Source: Bacteroidetes bacterium UBA7368
GTDB taxonomy: Bacteria > Bacteroidota > Rhodothermia > Rhodothermales > UBA10348
Direction of reading: 5' to 3'
DNA: 12,249 bases
NCBI GenBank assembly: GCA_002469915.1
Contig: DKOG01000208.1
Location: 1 to 12,249, forward strand
Shown here one piece after another: positions 1 to 7,958 of the stretch. Numbering within the stretch: the first letter of the stretch is position 1; every line of letters starts with the position of its first letter. The notes beneath the pieces were generated by a model. It did not search any database. It saw nothing but the letters and a program-made list of their open reading frames with translations, and was not told where the DNA came from. The translations under genes were made by a program, and so were the position numbers.

Positions 1-1415
1 TTCCCCGTTTGCACAGTGGTTCGGTTTCGTGGGGAGACTTAGATAACGATGGAGACCTAGATCTTCTTTTGACGGGTACGGACGAAAATGATGCGGAAAC
101 GTCTTCTATTGGCAATCGAAATGCAGATGGGTCCTACTCAAGCGTCTCCGACGCGCTTCCTGGCATTGCATACGGAGATTCAGAACTAGGAGATGTGGAT
201 GGAGACGGGGACTTGGATGCCGTCATTGCCGGTTCAGGAATCAATGGATTTACCACTCAGGTGTACAAGAACAACTCCGGCACCCTAACCGCGATGAACC
301 AAGAGTTTGGAGAATTTGCCTTCGCATCGGCTGACCTCGGCGATTATGACAACGATGGAGATTTAGATCTAATCACTGGCGGGGGACAAATATCCTCCAA
401 CTTGATGGATGGCGCCGTCCGACTCTGGAATAACTCAGGTGGTTCGTTTACCGAAGTCACGCTAAGTGCCAATGGAATTCTAGCTGGTGACATCTCCTTC
501 GGCGACTATGATCACGATGGAGATTTAGATTTGATGGTCCTCGGCGCCAATAACATCCTTGGGCGACGGGATGCGTCAATTTATCAGAATGATGGCGCAA
601 ATGGGTTTGTTAACAAATCCATTCTGGTTGGGTCCATTTTTTCTGATATGGAGTGGGGAGACTTTGACGGAGATGGTGATCTTGATCTCCTAACGAGTGG
701 ATTCACCCCGTATGGCCAAACGGCGACTACGCTGTATCAGAACAACCGACAGGTCATTCCGACGGTCCCTTCTGCTCCTGCTGGGCTGCAATCCAGAGTT
801 GAAAACTCCTCGGTTGAATTGAATTGGCTTCCGACTCTGCAGAGTGATGGGGCCAATACCTTCCTGACCTTCAACGTGCGCATCGGAACTACACCGGGAG
901 GTACGGACCTCGTATCCTCCATGTCTAATTTCCAGACGGGGCGACTGCAAACTCCTCAGCCGGGTAATGCTACATCCAACATGAGTATGCATTTGAGCAA
1001 TCTTAATGATGGAATCTATTATTGGAGTGTTCAGGCGGTGAATAATGCGTTTATCGCCTCACCGTTTTCTGATGAAGGGTCTTTTTCAGTTTCTGGAGGG
1101 CAATCGGTGGATACGGAAACGGATTCCGCCCTACCGCAGCACTTCGCAATCCGACCGAATTACCCAAACCCATTCGCATCCAAAACCACGATAGAGTACG
1201 ACCTACCGGAGACGGCAAACGTATCCTTTATCGTGTACTCCATGCTTGGTCAGGAGATACTTCGTCTTAATCCTGGTGCCCAAGCCGCGGGCCGGCACCA
1301 GTTAGAGTGGACCGGCGAAGATGCAAGCGGCAGTCGGGTTGGCTCTGGTATATACCTGTTTGAACTACGGGCCGGCCCGCGAGTCAAGTCAGGCACTATG
1401 ACGTTGGTTCGATAA
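1..1415 (+). CDS. VCBS/FG-GAP repeat protein with T9SS type A sorting domain (5' partial)
   Basis: Probably a secreted or cell-surface beta-propeller protein; no enzymatic function can be assigned. The frame is open to the left edge (codons PRLHSG from base 3), so the start and signal peptide lie outside the window; the TTG at 9 is an internal Leu. Counting from that codon, five calcium-type loops of the form DxDxDGDLD begin near residues 10, 62, 112, 166 and 218, one per propeller blade of about 52 residues. Further blades are probably upstream. A fibronectin-III-like segment follows (about 250-360, ending in YYWSVQAVNN). The last 95 or so residues carry the T9SS type A sorting signature: NYPNPF at 384-389, then TTIEYDLP, GSGIYLFEL and a basic C-terminus. 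In this family the tail directs passage through the outer membrane and is then cleaved. It lies two bases before the longest open frame of the next, related gene and probably forms an operon with it. The ligand is unknown. Confidence 0.88.
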   Translation, partial: PRLHSGSVSWGDLDNDGDLDLLLTGTDENDAETSSIGNRNADGSYSSVSDALPGIAYGDSELGDVDGDGDLDAVIAGSGINGFTTQVYKNNSGTLTAMNQEFGEFAFASADLGDYDNDGDLDLITGGGQISSNLMDGAVRLWNNSGGSFTEVTLSANGILAGDISFGDYDHDGDLDLMVLGANNILGRRDASIYQNDGANGFVNKSILVGSIFSDMEWGDFDGDGDLDLLTSGFTPYGQTATTLYQNNRQVIPTVPSAPAGLQSRVENSSVELNWLPTLQSDGANTFLTFNVRIGTTPGGTDLVSSMSNFQTGRLQTPQPGNATSNMSMHLSNLNDGIYYWSVQAVNNAFIASPFSDEGSFSVSGGQSVDTETDSALPQHFAIRPNYPNPFASKTTIEYDLPETANVSFIVYSMLGQEILRLNPGAQAAGRHQLEWTGEDASGSRVGSGIYLFELRAGPRVKSGTMTLVR

Positions 1416-1471
1416 GCATGATCTTACCCCCTACTATGTCGAACCGCTCTATCAATCCGCTTCGCCGCAAA

Positions 1472-2719
1472 ATGAACATTTCTCGACGAACGGCTGTTGT
1501 TCTTGGCACTTTCCTCTCGCTCATTCTTGGTGCAGCGCTGCCGTCCATGGCTCAGCGCCAGTTCGTGCTTGTGACTGGTATTCCACCTCTCACCCTCGGG
1601 GCGCATGCAGGCGCAGATTTTGACGGGGATGGTGACGAAGACGTATTCGTTACTGGAATGGGGCCAGATGGCGTACTGCATACCGCACTATATCGATTTG
1701 ATCGACGAAGAGTGGTTCAACCTGATCCTCTTTCTGAACCTATCGTGTATGCTGATTATACGGTCGTTCCTTTTCTCAAGACCAGTGTCTGGAAGGGATC
1801 AGTAAACTGGCACGATTTGGACAGAAACGGTCGCCCAGATATTATCGTTTCAGGGCAAGCACTGCTCGGGTTTGATGGGAATAACGTGGCCATTTTTGGT
1901 CCTGTTACAGATATCTATCGCAATGATGGGGATGCGCAATTTACCAAAATGGATGGACACGGTCTACCCTTTGTATTCAATAGTAAGGCTGCTTCCGGCG
2001 ATTTTAACTCAGACGGAATAGAAGATATTCTACTGGGTGGAGAGTTGGCCAATGGGAGCCTGATGTTTGGCCTTTTTGTGGGTGAAGAAGGATTCACCTA
2101 TTCAGCTGGCCCAACTACGTTTGAAGGGTTAAACGTTTCCTCCATTTCTGTTTCGGATATAGATGCTGATGGAGATTTAGACTTCATTGTGACCGGAACG
2201 GACAAAAACAGTTTGCCCGAGACTTCTATCTACCTAAATGATGGGCAAGGTGTGTTTGTCGAAAAATCAACCAACCTGCCCGATCTCTACTTCGCAGGAA
2301 CCGACTTCGGAGATATCAACTTCGACGGCTTTGACGATTTACTATTGAATGGTGGCTTTATAAGCCCCAAATTCATGCGCGGCGATACGGGCTTATATAT
2401 CAACGATGGGGCCGGAAATTTCACCCGTTCCAACAATGTCCTAACTGGACTATTTGGTGGCGGCGTTTCCCTTCAGGATTTAGACGGCGATACAGACTCC
2501 GACGTATTTGCGTGGGGCTTAGAAACGCTCGATACAGTCGGAAGCGAGAAAATTATTGTGGCCGAAAATATCGACACCTTTCTATTACCCTTAGGGTCCG
2601 CTCCGTCCATCCTTTTGGGTGGCATAGCCTGGTTTGACTACGACGGAAATGGACGTAAAGATGTATTCCTATCCGGAAACCGCTCAGGAACCGTTACGAT
2701 GTTTATCTACGAATTCTAG
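1472..2719 (+). CDS. Exported seven-bladed VCBS/FG-GAP propeller protein without sorting domain
   Basis: Probable exported beta-propeller protein of unknown ligand, 415 residues from the chosen start. ATG 1472 gives a textbook signal peptide: N-terminal NISRR, a hydrophobic core, and likely cleavage after SMA before QRQF. In-frame ATGs at 1418 and 1436 would only lengthen the n-region by 18 or 12 residues; no Shine-Dalgarno sequence decides between them. Seven calcium-type loops begin near residues 49 (DFDGDGDED), 115, 177, 229, 281, 336 and 389 (DYDGNGRKD), enough for a complete seven-bladed integrin-like propeller. The protein ends at the last blade (MFIYEF) with no FN3 segment and no NYPNPF-type tail, unlike the preceding gene, to which it is related (both have TGTD..N...ETS after a blade loop). 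It may stay in the periplasm or be assembled differently. Its TAG stop overlaps the convergent ilvE stop. Confidence 0.85.
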   Translation: MNISRRTAVVLGTFLSLILGAALPSMAQRQFVLVTGIPPLTLGAHAGADFDGDGDEDVFVTGMGPDGVLHTALYRFDRRRVVQPDPLSEPIVYADYTVVPFLKTSVWKGSVNWHDLDRNGRPDIIVSGQALLGFDGNNVAIFGPVTDIYRNDGDAQFTKMDGHGLPFVFNSKAASGDFNSDGIEDILLGGELANGSLMFGLFVGEEGFTYSAGPTTFEGLNVSSISVSDIDADGDLDFIVTGTDKNSLPETSIYLNDGQGVFVEKSTNLPDLYFAGTDFGDINFDGFDDLLLNGGFISPKFMRGDTGLYINDGAGNFTRSNNVLTGLFGGGVSLQDLDGDTDSDVFAWGLETLDTVGSEKIIVAENIDTFLLPLGSAPSILLGGIAWFDYDGNGRKDVFLSGNRSGTVTMFIYEF

Positions 2720-3633
2720 CCTACAGGAACGGGAGTAAGCCAGCCGTAAGGGTCATTTCCGTTATGAAGAATATCGAAATAGGCCGACTGCAGGCGCTCA
2801 GTGATCTCTCCCCGCTTGCCCGAGCCAATCGTGTGATGATCGATGGACCGAATCGGAGTGACTTCTGCCGCCGTGCCCGTAAAGAACACCTCGTCGGCAA
2901 TGTATAAAGCCTCACGTGGAATGAGTGCTTCTTCGACCGAAAGACCCATGTCTCTGGCTAGCGTACAGATACTATCTCTTGTGATACCCGGCAGAATGGA
3001 AAGGGAGACCGGAGCGGTAAACAACTTGCCGTCTTTTACGAGAAAAAGATTTTCTCCAGATCCCTCTGCTACATGCCCGCTCGTGCTAAGCATGATACCT
3101 TCCGTAAATCCGCTCAGAACGGCATCCATCTTCACCAGACCAGCATTTAGATAGTTTCCGCCAGCCTTCGCCAAGGAAGGGAATGTGTTGGGCGCCATGC
3201 GATTCCAGGAAGCCACATGCACATCTACGCCATTTTCAAGAGCCTCTGGCCCGAGATATGCTCCCCATTTCCAAACGGCAATAATCGTCTCAACGGGATT
3301 GTTATATGGGTTCACGCCCATTGCGCCATGCCCTCTGTAAGACAGAGGTCGAATGTAACATTCTTTAAGACCAGATCGAACGATGGTATCGATCACAGCT
3401 TGCTCGAGCTCTTCCTGCGAGTAGCCTAGATCCATCCGGTAAATACGAGCGGAATCAATCAGGCGCTGCATGTGCTCAGCATGACGAAAAATAGCCGAAC
3501 CTTTTGCTGTGTTATAACAACGGACGCCCTCAAAAACAGACGTACCGTAGTGCAAGGCGTGGGTCAGGACATGCACCGTTGCATCTTCAAATGCTACGAA
3601 CTCACCGTTTTTCCAGATATCAGGATTAGACAT
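2716..3633 (-). CDS. ilvE: Branched-chain amino acid aminotransferase
   Basis: Cytoplasmic PLP enzyme that interconverts Leu, Ile and Val with their 2-oxo acids using glutamate/2-oxoglutarate: last step of their synthesis, first of their breakdown. 305 residues, the usual length for IlvE. Visible family landmarks are HYGTSVFEGVR (28-38), RPLSYRGHGAMGVNP (95-109), NRMAPNTFPSLAKAGGNYLN (144-163) with K156 as the expected PLP Schiff-base lysine, EGSGENLF from E190, PGITRDSI, and GTAAEVTPIRSID near the end. The AKAGGNY block and MGVNP favour a branched-chain enzyme over D-amino acid aminotransferase or aminodeoxychorismate lyase of the same fold. ATG 3633 gives the normal N-terminus. It lies 173 bases downstream of the DUF4249/TonB operon on the same strand, with a candidate terminator between, so probably has its own promoter. 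Only a weak match was seen there (CATCTTTG at 3712-3705, one mismatch to TAnnTTTG, no TTG at the right distance). Its stop overlaps that of the convergent gene. Confidence 0.96.
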   Translation of the reverse strand: MSNPDIWKNGEFVAFEDATVHVLTHALHYGTSVFEGVRCYNTAKGSAIFRHAEHMQRLIDSARIYRMDLGYSQEELEQAVIDTIVRSGLKECYIRPLSYRGHGAMGVNPYNNPVETIIAVWKWGAYLGPEALENGVDVHVASWNRMAPNTFPSLAKAGGNYLNAGLVKMDAVLSGFTEGIMLSTSGHVAEGSGENLFLVKDGKLFTAPVSLSILPGITRDSICTLARDMGLSVEEALIPREALYIADEVFFTGTAAEVTPIRSIDHHTIGSGKRGEITERLQSAYFDILHNGNDPYGWLTPVPVG

Positions 3634-3736
3634 TTGCTTTCTCGTCTATAGAGTGGATCGGAATCACCCACGAAAGTCATTTTCAGGGATGCGAAGCACA
3701 GGTTCAAAGATGTAAAACACTAGGGTATGGTACTGA

Positions 3737-3755
3737 ACACATTGAAATAATGTGT
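3737..3755. repeat. Perfect 7-bp inverted repeat upstream of ilvE
   Basis: ACACATT (3737-3743) and AATGTGT (3749-3755) are exact inverted copies separated by GAAAT. It lies in the 173-base gap before ilvE, about 104 bases from its start. No T-run follows on either strand, so it looks more like a possible operator or chance palindrome than a terminator. No regulator is identifiable. Confidence 0.35.
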
Positions 3756-3794
3756 AGCCTAGGTGGCCTCGTTCGAAGCAATTAACAGACCTTT

Positions 3795-3816
3795 AAAACA
3801 AGCGAATTAGCGCTTG
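3795..3816 (-). terminator. Candidate intrinsic terminator spanning the DUF4249 stop codon
   Basis: Read on the minus strand, CAAGCG (3816-3811), loop CTAATT and CGCTTG (3804-3799) form a perfect 6-bp stem, four of the six pairs G-C, followed at once by TTTT (3798-3795). The loop contains the TAA stop of the upstream gene (3809-3807). This is the right place to end the four-gene operon before ilvE. The stem is short and the T-run only four long, so it may be leaky. Confidence 0.45.
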
Positions 3817-4721
3817 CCTCCAGGATAAGTATAGCCTGCCTGAGACGTGATGCTAGGATCGAGTGTCCACTCGTAGGACAGCTGATTTATTGAACCAAAA
3901 AAACCGAAACCGCCTTCGACATTTGAAAACGTACCTGGCTGCACGAGAATTTCCTCACTAAACACGCCATCTGGCGGACGCCAGCTATCATCCGTCATTG
4001 TTAGACGCATGCCCATGGACATCAGAATAGGCTGAGCGCCTTCACTCACTCCCAACTGTTTAGAGACTTCCTCTTTGTCTTCGGCATATCGAACGATTAT
4101 TTCCCATCCATCGTTTTCTAACTCTCCGACGCGGGAGTGAGCATCACCATAGAGAACAACGGCCTCACGGAAAGGAAGAGAAGGTAGAGACGTATCTAGC
4201 GTCCGGTACCAGACCTCTACTCGAAACGGAATAAAGTCTACCTGAGGCCAGAATATTTTCTGTGTAACTCCAGCAAATCCTACTTCGGGTTCGCGGGCAT
4301 CTACAACCTCCAGTTCAGGAACAAGCGTTGTCGCGGTGGCCCTTTTCCCATCGGAACGAGTCACATCCAACTGATACCTCCAGCCTGGCACGGGTTGGAA
4401 ATTTCCTACAAATACATGACCTGAAGTGCCATCCCCAAACGTGATGAGCGAGTCGCGCCACGCGACGACTTCCCCCGTTTCAATCTCCGTTGTGGTCACG
4501 ATTGCATCGATAGAGGTTTCCCCTGCGTCGGCGAACTCGGTTCTCAGTTCCATTAACCGGACATACTGATTGTTGGAAGCCGTGTCGAGGTAACCAAATA
4601 GGGTGAAGAAGCGATCCTCTTCCACAAATGGATTGACCTCTTCCTCACAACCCGTCAAGAGCAAGACTCCGAATACGGGTACTATCAGAAACCGTAGTAA
4701 TCGTTTAAATGGAATACCCAT
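3807..4721 (-). CDS. DUF4249 outer-membrane lipoprotein (second cassette)
   Basis: Predicted lipoprotein of 304 residues in the DUF4249 family, usually encoded next to TonB-dependent receptors in Bacteroidota; its biochemical role is unknown to me. The N-terminus has basic residues (KRLLR), a hydrophobic stretch and a clear lipobox LTGC with acylated Cys25. The residues after it are EEE, an acidic run of the kind that acts as a surface-export signal in several Bacteroidota, so surface exposure is plausible. Family-like blocks are TLFGYLDTASNNQYVRL (about 40-56), WRDSLITFGDGTSG, FVGNFQPVPGWRY and, near the C-terminus, GFGFFGSI. The upstream lipoprotein at 7104-7958 shares all of these blocks. 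Its ATG overlaps the receptor stop by one base (TAATG), implying translational coupling and a joint function. The name rests on pattern recognition of this block set, not on a database search. Confidence 0.86.
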   Translation of the reverse strand: MGIPFKRLLRFLIVPVFGVLLLTGCEEEVNPFVEEDRFFTLFGYLDTASNNQYVRLMELRTEFADAGETSIDAIVTTTEIETGEVVAWRDSLITFGDGTSGHVFVGNFQPVPGWRYQLDVTRSDGKRATATTLVPELEVVDAREPEVGFAGVTQKIFWPQVDFIPFRVEVWYRTLDTSLPSLPFREAVVLYGDAHSRVGELENDGWEIIVRYAEDKEEVSKQLGVSEGAQPILMSMGMRLTMTDDSWRPPDGVFSEEILVQPGTFSNVEGGFGFFGSINQLSYEWTLDPSITSQAGYTYPGGKR

Positions 4722-7057
4722 TACTTAAACTCCAGTTTTAGCCCGAATGTGGGAATGAGAGGAAGCTGATCCACGCGGCGCAGGGTGAACAGATCTAAAT
4801 AAAACAAATTGCGGCGATCATAGGCATTGATCACACCCGTCTGGAACGTCAAGAAAGTCGTTGGGCCTACTCTAAACTCACGATCCAGAGATACATCTAA
4901 ACGATGGTAGGTTGGCAAGCGCCCCGTGTACGGTCGGCCGTAGAGCACGCGCTCTTCTCCGGGTACTTCAGCGACGTTCACCAAGCTGTCTAACATGATC
5001 CATCGATCAAATCCGAGAGACTCATTGAACGGTAGGCCGGTACCCATCTGCCAACGCACATTAAAATTAAATCCCTTGACCTTCATGGACGTCATAACGT
5101 TCAATTGGTCTTTTCTGTCATGCGGTGGATTGTATTCGACGACGTCATCACCTGTAAGCAGCTGCAAAGCCCGCGCTGTAGATTCATAGATTACCTCAGA
5201 ACGCCCCCAACTGACTGTAGCTTGAAAATTATCGCTACTTCCAAGCTCTAAACGCAAATCAAACCCTTTCGCAGAGCCATCAGCCGGCTGAATATTGGTT
5301 GTAAAACGCGGATAAGCAGTCCATTCTGGTACTACCAGATTGTCCAGATCTTTATAGAAACCCTCTGCCGAGAACGTTAACCAGTCTGTCGGAGCAATCC
5401 GGTATCCGGCAATCAAATGCTTCGCTTCTGGAATAACCGTACTAGGGGCGGCGGTCCAAGCCGTAAAAATATCTCCCGCATTTCGCCGATCGTTCAAGCC
5501 CGTTATTTCCTGGTGATAAATACCAGCGGCCGTTGAGAAACGGTGGATGCCCGTATTCCACACCAAGCGGAATCGCGGCTCAAAAAACGTTTCACTTTTG
5601 CTCGGGAACGTCTGAAGTCGAAGACCCGGCTGAATCGAAAGACCTTCCGTTGGGTTGAACTCGGGCTCGATATATGCCCCTACCTCGGTGATATACTCGA
5701 TTTTGAGGTCTACATTCTGAAACAGTCCACCAAGATTAGAATCCAGCTTGGAAGAACTCAGAAAAAGTCCCCAGGTGAAATTCGTGGTCCCAATAGAATG
5801 AGTGACATTGGAGGCGAAAGAGAAGTAAGTCGCATTCGTCGTTTGGGTAGGATCAAGCGGCGGCCCAAACTGATTCTTTAGGTCTGAATAGTTGACCAAT
5901 ACTTCAGCAAAAACAGGAAGAGAGGACGGCAGAAAGAGCAACCTCGATCCGATTGCATAACTTTCCCATTGGACTTCGTCAGCAATGTAATCATCCCCAG
6001 TAGCCAACAACGGATCTAATCCAAGTTGTCCCTGGTCATCGGTTCTAATTCCGGATATAGAGAGCTGAGCGCTTTTACCTAGGTTCGCGTGGATTTTAGC
6101 AAACACGTCTCCAAACGCAAACGGAAGTTCCTCATCAATCAATTTTGCAGCACCTTGTTCGATTACGGATTCTCGAATAGAAGCCATAAAGGAAACCTTT
6201 CCAGGAATCAGCGGACCTTCCAAACGCAATGTGGACACAAACGGAGCCAGCGTTGCCGCCCCTACAAATCGACGTTTATTGCCTGTTCGGGCGGTGATAT
6301 CAATAACAGAGGATAGACGACCCCCAAATTTGCTACCGTACCCACCTGCGTACACATCTGCCGTGTTTATGATATCTGATGGGAACGCTGAAAAGAACCC
6401 AACAATATGGAAGGGCTGAAAAATCTGCATCCCGTCAAGAAGAACCATGTTCTGAGTAGGTTCACCACCACGAATAAACAACTGTCCCCCTCGGTCTCCC
6501 TGAGAGACCACGCCGGGAAGAGCGGTCAAATAGTTGACCAAGTCTGCCGAAATGTCTGGCGAAGGCACAAGAGAGATGTCAGCTGGCCGAATCGTCTGTA
6601 GACCCGCCGTGATGTTTGCAACACCAGCTGTTTCCCGAGCACCCTCAACAACTAATTCGCCCAGCGTCGTATCGTCAACAACCAATTCAATATTGAGGCT
6701 TTGAATTTCACCGGCAACCATCACAACTGCTTGTTCGAAGTCCTTAAAACCAATAAAAGAGGCTTTTAGCTGATAACTACCTCCCGGAACACGGGATATA
6801 ACATAAAAGCCATCGGTATCGGCTGCTGCTCCAAACAACTCCCCTTCGGCATTCGTTAAAATGACGTTTACCCCAGGCATAGGTTGTCCATCTGAGACAT
6901 CCGTGACGAAACCTCGGATAGAAGATGTTTGCGCCTGAGTCACTGCTGCGAAAGACAGTAAAAAACACAGGATGAGGCCAATCCTTAAAACGGTAGAATG
7001 GAGCTTCAAAATGACTGTTGGTGTGGTTCCGATACAAGACTTGATTTTACGGTTCAA
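4721..7057 (-). CDS. TonB-dependent outer-membrane receptor (second cassette), TTG start
   Basis: Predicted TonB-gated outer-membrane importer, up to 778 residues, substrate unknown. Order of parts: signal peptide ending at QA|QTSS (Ala42), a carboxypeptidase-regulatory-like beta-sandwich (about 44-125, RGFVTDVSDGQPMPGVNV), a TonB-box-like stretch LGELVVEG, the plug with LPGVVSQGDRGGQLFIRGG and VLLDGMQIF, then a beta-barrel ending in LKLEFK. There is no ATG before the mature region. TTG 7057 is preceded directly by an in-frame TAA, so it is the upstream limit; TTG 7009 would give a cleaner 26-residue signal peptide starting LKLHS. Neither has an obvious ribosome binding site. At about 780 residues it is shorter than SusC-type receptors, and no SusD gene is present; the partner is the DUF4249 lipoprotein, whose ATG shares the last base of this stop. 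Related to the receptor at 7955-10255. Confidence 0.92.
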   Translation of the reverse strand: MNRKIKSCIGTTPTVILKLHSTVLRIGLILCFLLSFAAVTQAQTSSIRGFVTDVSDGQPMPGVNVILTNAEGELFGAAADTDGFYVISRVPGGSYQLKASFIGFKDFEQAVVMVAGEIQSLNIELVVDDTTLGELVVEGARETAGVANITAGLQTIRPADISLVPSPDISADLVNYLTALPGVVSQGDRGGQLFIRGGEPTQNMVLLDGMQIFQPFHIVGFFSAFPSDIINTADVYAGGYGSKFGGRLSSVIDITARTGNKRRFVGAATLAPFVSTLRLEGPLIPGKVSFMASIRESVIEQGAAKLIDEELPFAFGDVFAKIHANLGKSAQLSISGIRTDDQGQLGLDPLLATGDDYIADEVQWESYAIGSRLLFLPSSLPVFAEVLVNYSDLKNQFGPPLDPTQTTNATYFSFASNVTHSIGTTNFTWGLFLSSSKLDSNLGGLFQNVDLKIEYITEVGAYIEPEFNPTEGLSIQPGLRLQTFPSKSETFFEPRFRLVWNTGIHRFSTAAGIYHQEITGLNDRRNAGDIFTAWTAAPSTVIPEAKHLIAGYRIAPTDWLTFSAEGFYKDLDNLVVPEWTAYPRFTTNIQPADGSAKGFDLRLELGSSDNFQATVSWGRSEVIYESTARALQLLTGDDVVEYNPPHDRKDQLNVMTSMKVKGFNFNVRWQMGTGLPFNESLGFDRWIMLDSLVNVAEVPGEERVLYGRPYTGRLPTYHRLDVSLDREFRVGPTTFLTFQTGVINAYDRRNLFYLDLFTLRRVDQLPLIPTFGLKLEFK

Positions 7058-7103
7058 TTATGGTTTCACAAAGCGGATTTAAGGTAAAAATGACGATGCT
7101 AGA

Positions 7104-7958
7104 TCAATTTCTTTGCTGATTATCGATGAAGCCTAGCTTTCGGACAGCCGAGGAGTCAATATCCCACCCTCCATCAAAGACACCAATGGACCCAAAAAAG
7201 CCATGCGCGTTTTCCAAATTGAACTCAGAACCTTGTGTTTGCCACTCTTCACTGAATAGCGTTGCCCGCATCTCAACATTATGCAGACGGATATCCTGAG
7301 TAACACTATCTAATCCTAGTGCATTCAAAATAATGAATCGATCTATACCCAAGCTAATTTCTAGCTCCCATCCAGCATTCGAGAGAAATCCAGGGTCGCC
7401 GTAGGCTACCGAAATGACCTGACGCTCCGTCTCATTAGGGGGTGAGACCTCGTACAACATGTGGACCTTGGTGGGCTGATCCTTCAGACCAATGAGGACA
7501 AGATGCTGCTTCATGTTTTCAGATTCACCAACCGGAGTTGCGGGAAGCACGACGGGCGGTGCCGGCACCCGGGTAGTTGCACGGCCTTCCGTTACGCCGT
7601 TTCGACCCACGTTAAAGGAGTACTCATGGCCCAGATCCGGACGAAAATTGGCTACGAAAGCTGTACCAAGCGTTCCATTGTCTAGCGTGATTATGGAATC
7701 CCTCCATATAACTACCGTGCCGTCCGTATGATCAATCGTGGACACTTCAACCCCTTCTAAAGAAACGGGCTCCGATAAGATATTGGGTCTTAATCCTTCT
7801 AGCCTCACAATCTGTTGGTCAGTGCGCATATCTAAATATCCGTGCAACGCAAAATTGGTCGACTCGCTCTCCACAAGGGGCTCGATCGTGTTATCACACG
7901 CTTGAAAAAGTACAAGAGGTACCAGACAGCATAGATATGAAAGGATTCCTCTTTTCAT
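7104..7958 (-). CDS. DUF4249 outer-membrane lipoprotein (first cassette)
   Basis: Predicted 284-residue lipoprotein, related to the one at 3807-4721 and partner of the receptor at 7955-10255. The signal has KRG, a hydrophobic core and a lipobox-like FQAC with Cys21 as the acylation site; Phe at -3 is less usual than Leu. DNTIEPL follows, less acidic than the EEE of its paralogue. Shared blocks are FALHGYLDMRTDQQIVRL (about 36-53), WRDSIITLDNGTLG, FVANFRPDLGHEY, and HGFFGSI near the C-terminus. The ATG at 7958 overlaps the receptor stop in an ATGA arrangement, so it is probably translated by coupling. The stop at 7106-7104 is followed by 46 bases with no hairpin or promoter match before the next receptor, which supports read-through to that gene. 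Role inferred: substrate binding or barrel-associated accessory protein on the outer membrane; unproven. Confidence 0.85.
   Translation of the reverse strand: MKRGILSYLCCLVPLVLFQACDNTIEPLVESESTNFALHGYLDMRTDQQIVRLEGLRPNILSEPVSLEGVEVSTIDHTDGTVVIWRDSIITLDNGTLGTAFVANFRPDLGHEYSFNVGRNGVTEGRATTRVPAPPVVLPATPVGESENMKQHLVLIGLKDQPTKVHMLYEVSPPNETERQVISVAYGDPGFLSNAGWELEISLGIDRFIILNALGLDSVTQDIRLHNVEMRATLFSEEWQTQGSEFNLENAHGFFGSIGVFDGGWDIDSSAVRKLGFIDNQQRN

Noticed and set aside
9..11. TTG as start of the first propeller protein
   Set aside because: The frame is open to the left edge and the codon falls inside a blade; no signal peptide follows it.
50..680. DNA repeats such as the 16-base CGATGGAGATTTAGAT at 353-368 and 515-530, as a CRISPR or other array
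   Set aside because: They encode the DxDxDGDLD calcium loops of successive blades and are explained by the protein repeat.
6777..7037. Alternative minus-strand frame of 86 codons over the second receptor's N-terminus, considered as evidence of a frameshift
   Set aside because: It shows no signal peptide or homology-like pattern, while the main frame runs cleanly through signal, regulatory domain and plug.
7058..7103. Separate promoter or terminator between the two cassettes
   Set aside because: No TAnnTTTG element and no stem with a T-run was found in the 46 bases; read-through is the simpler reading.
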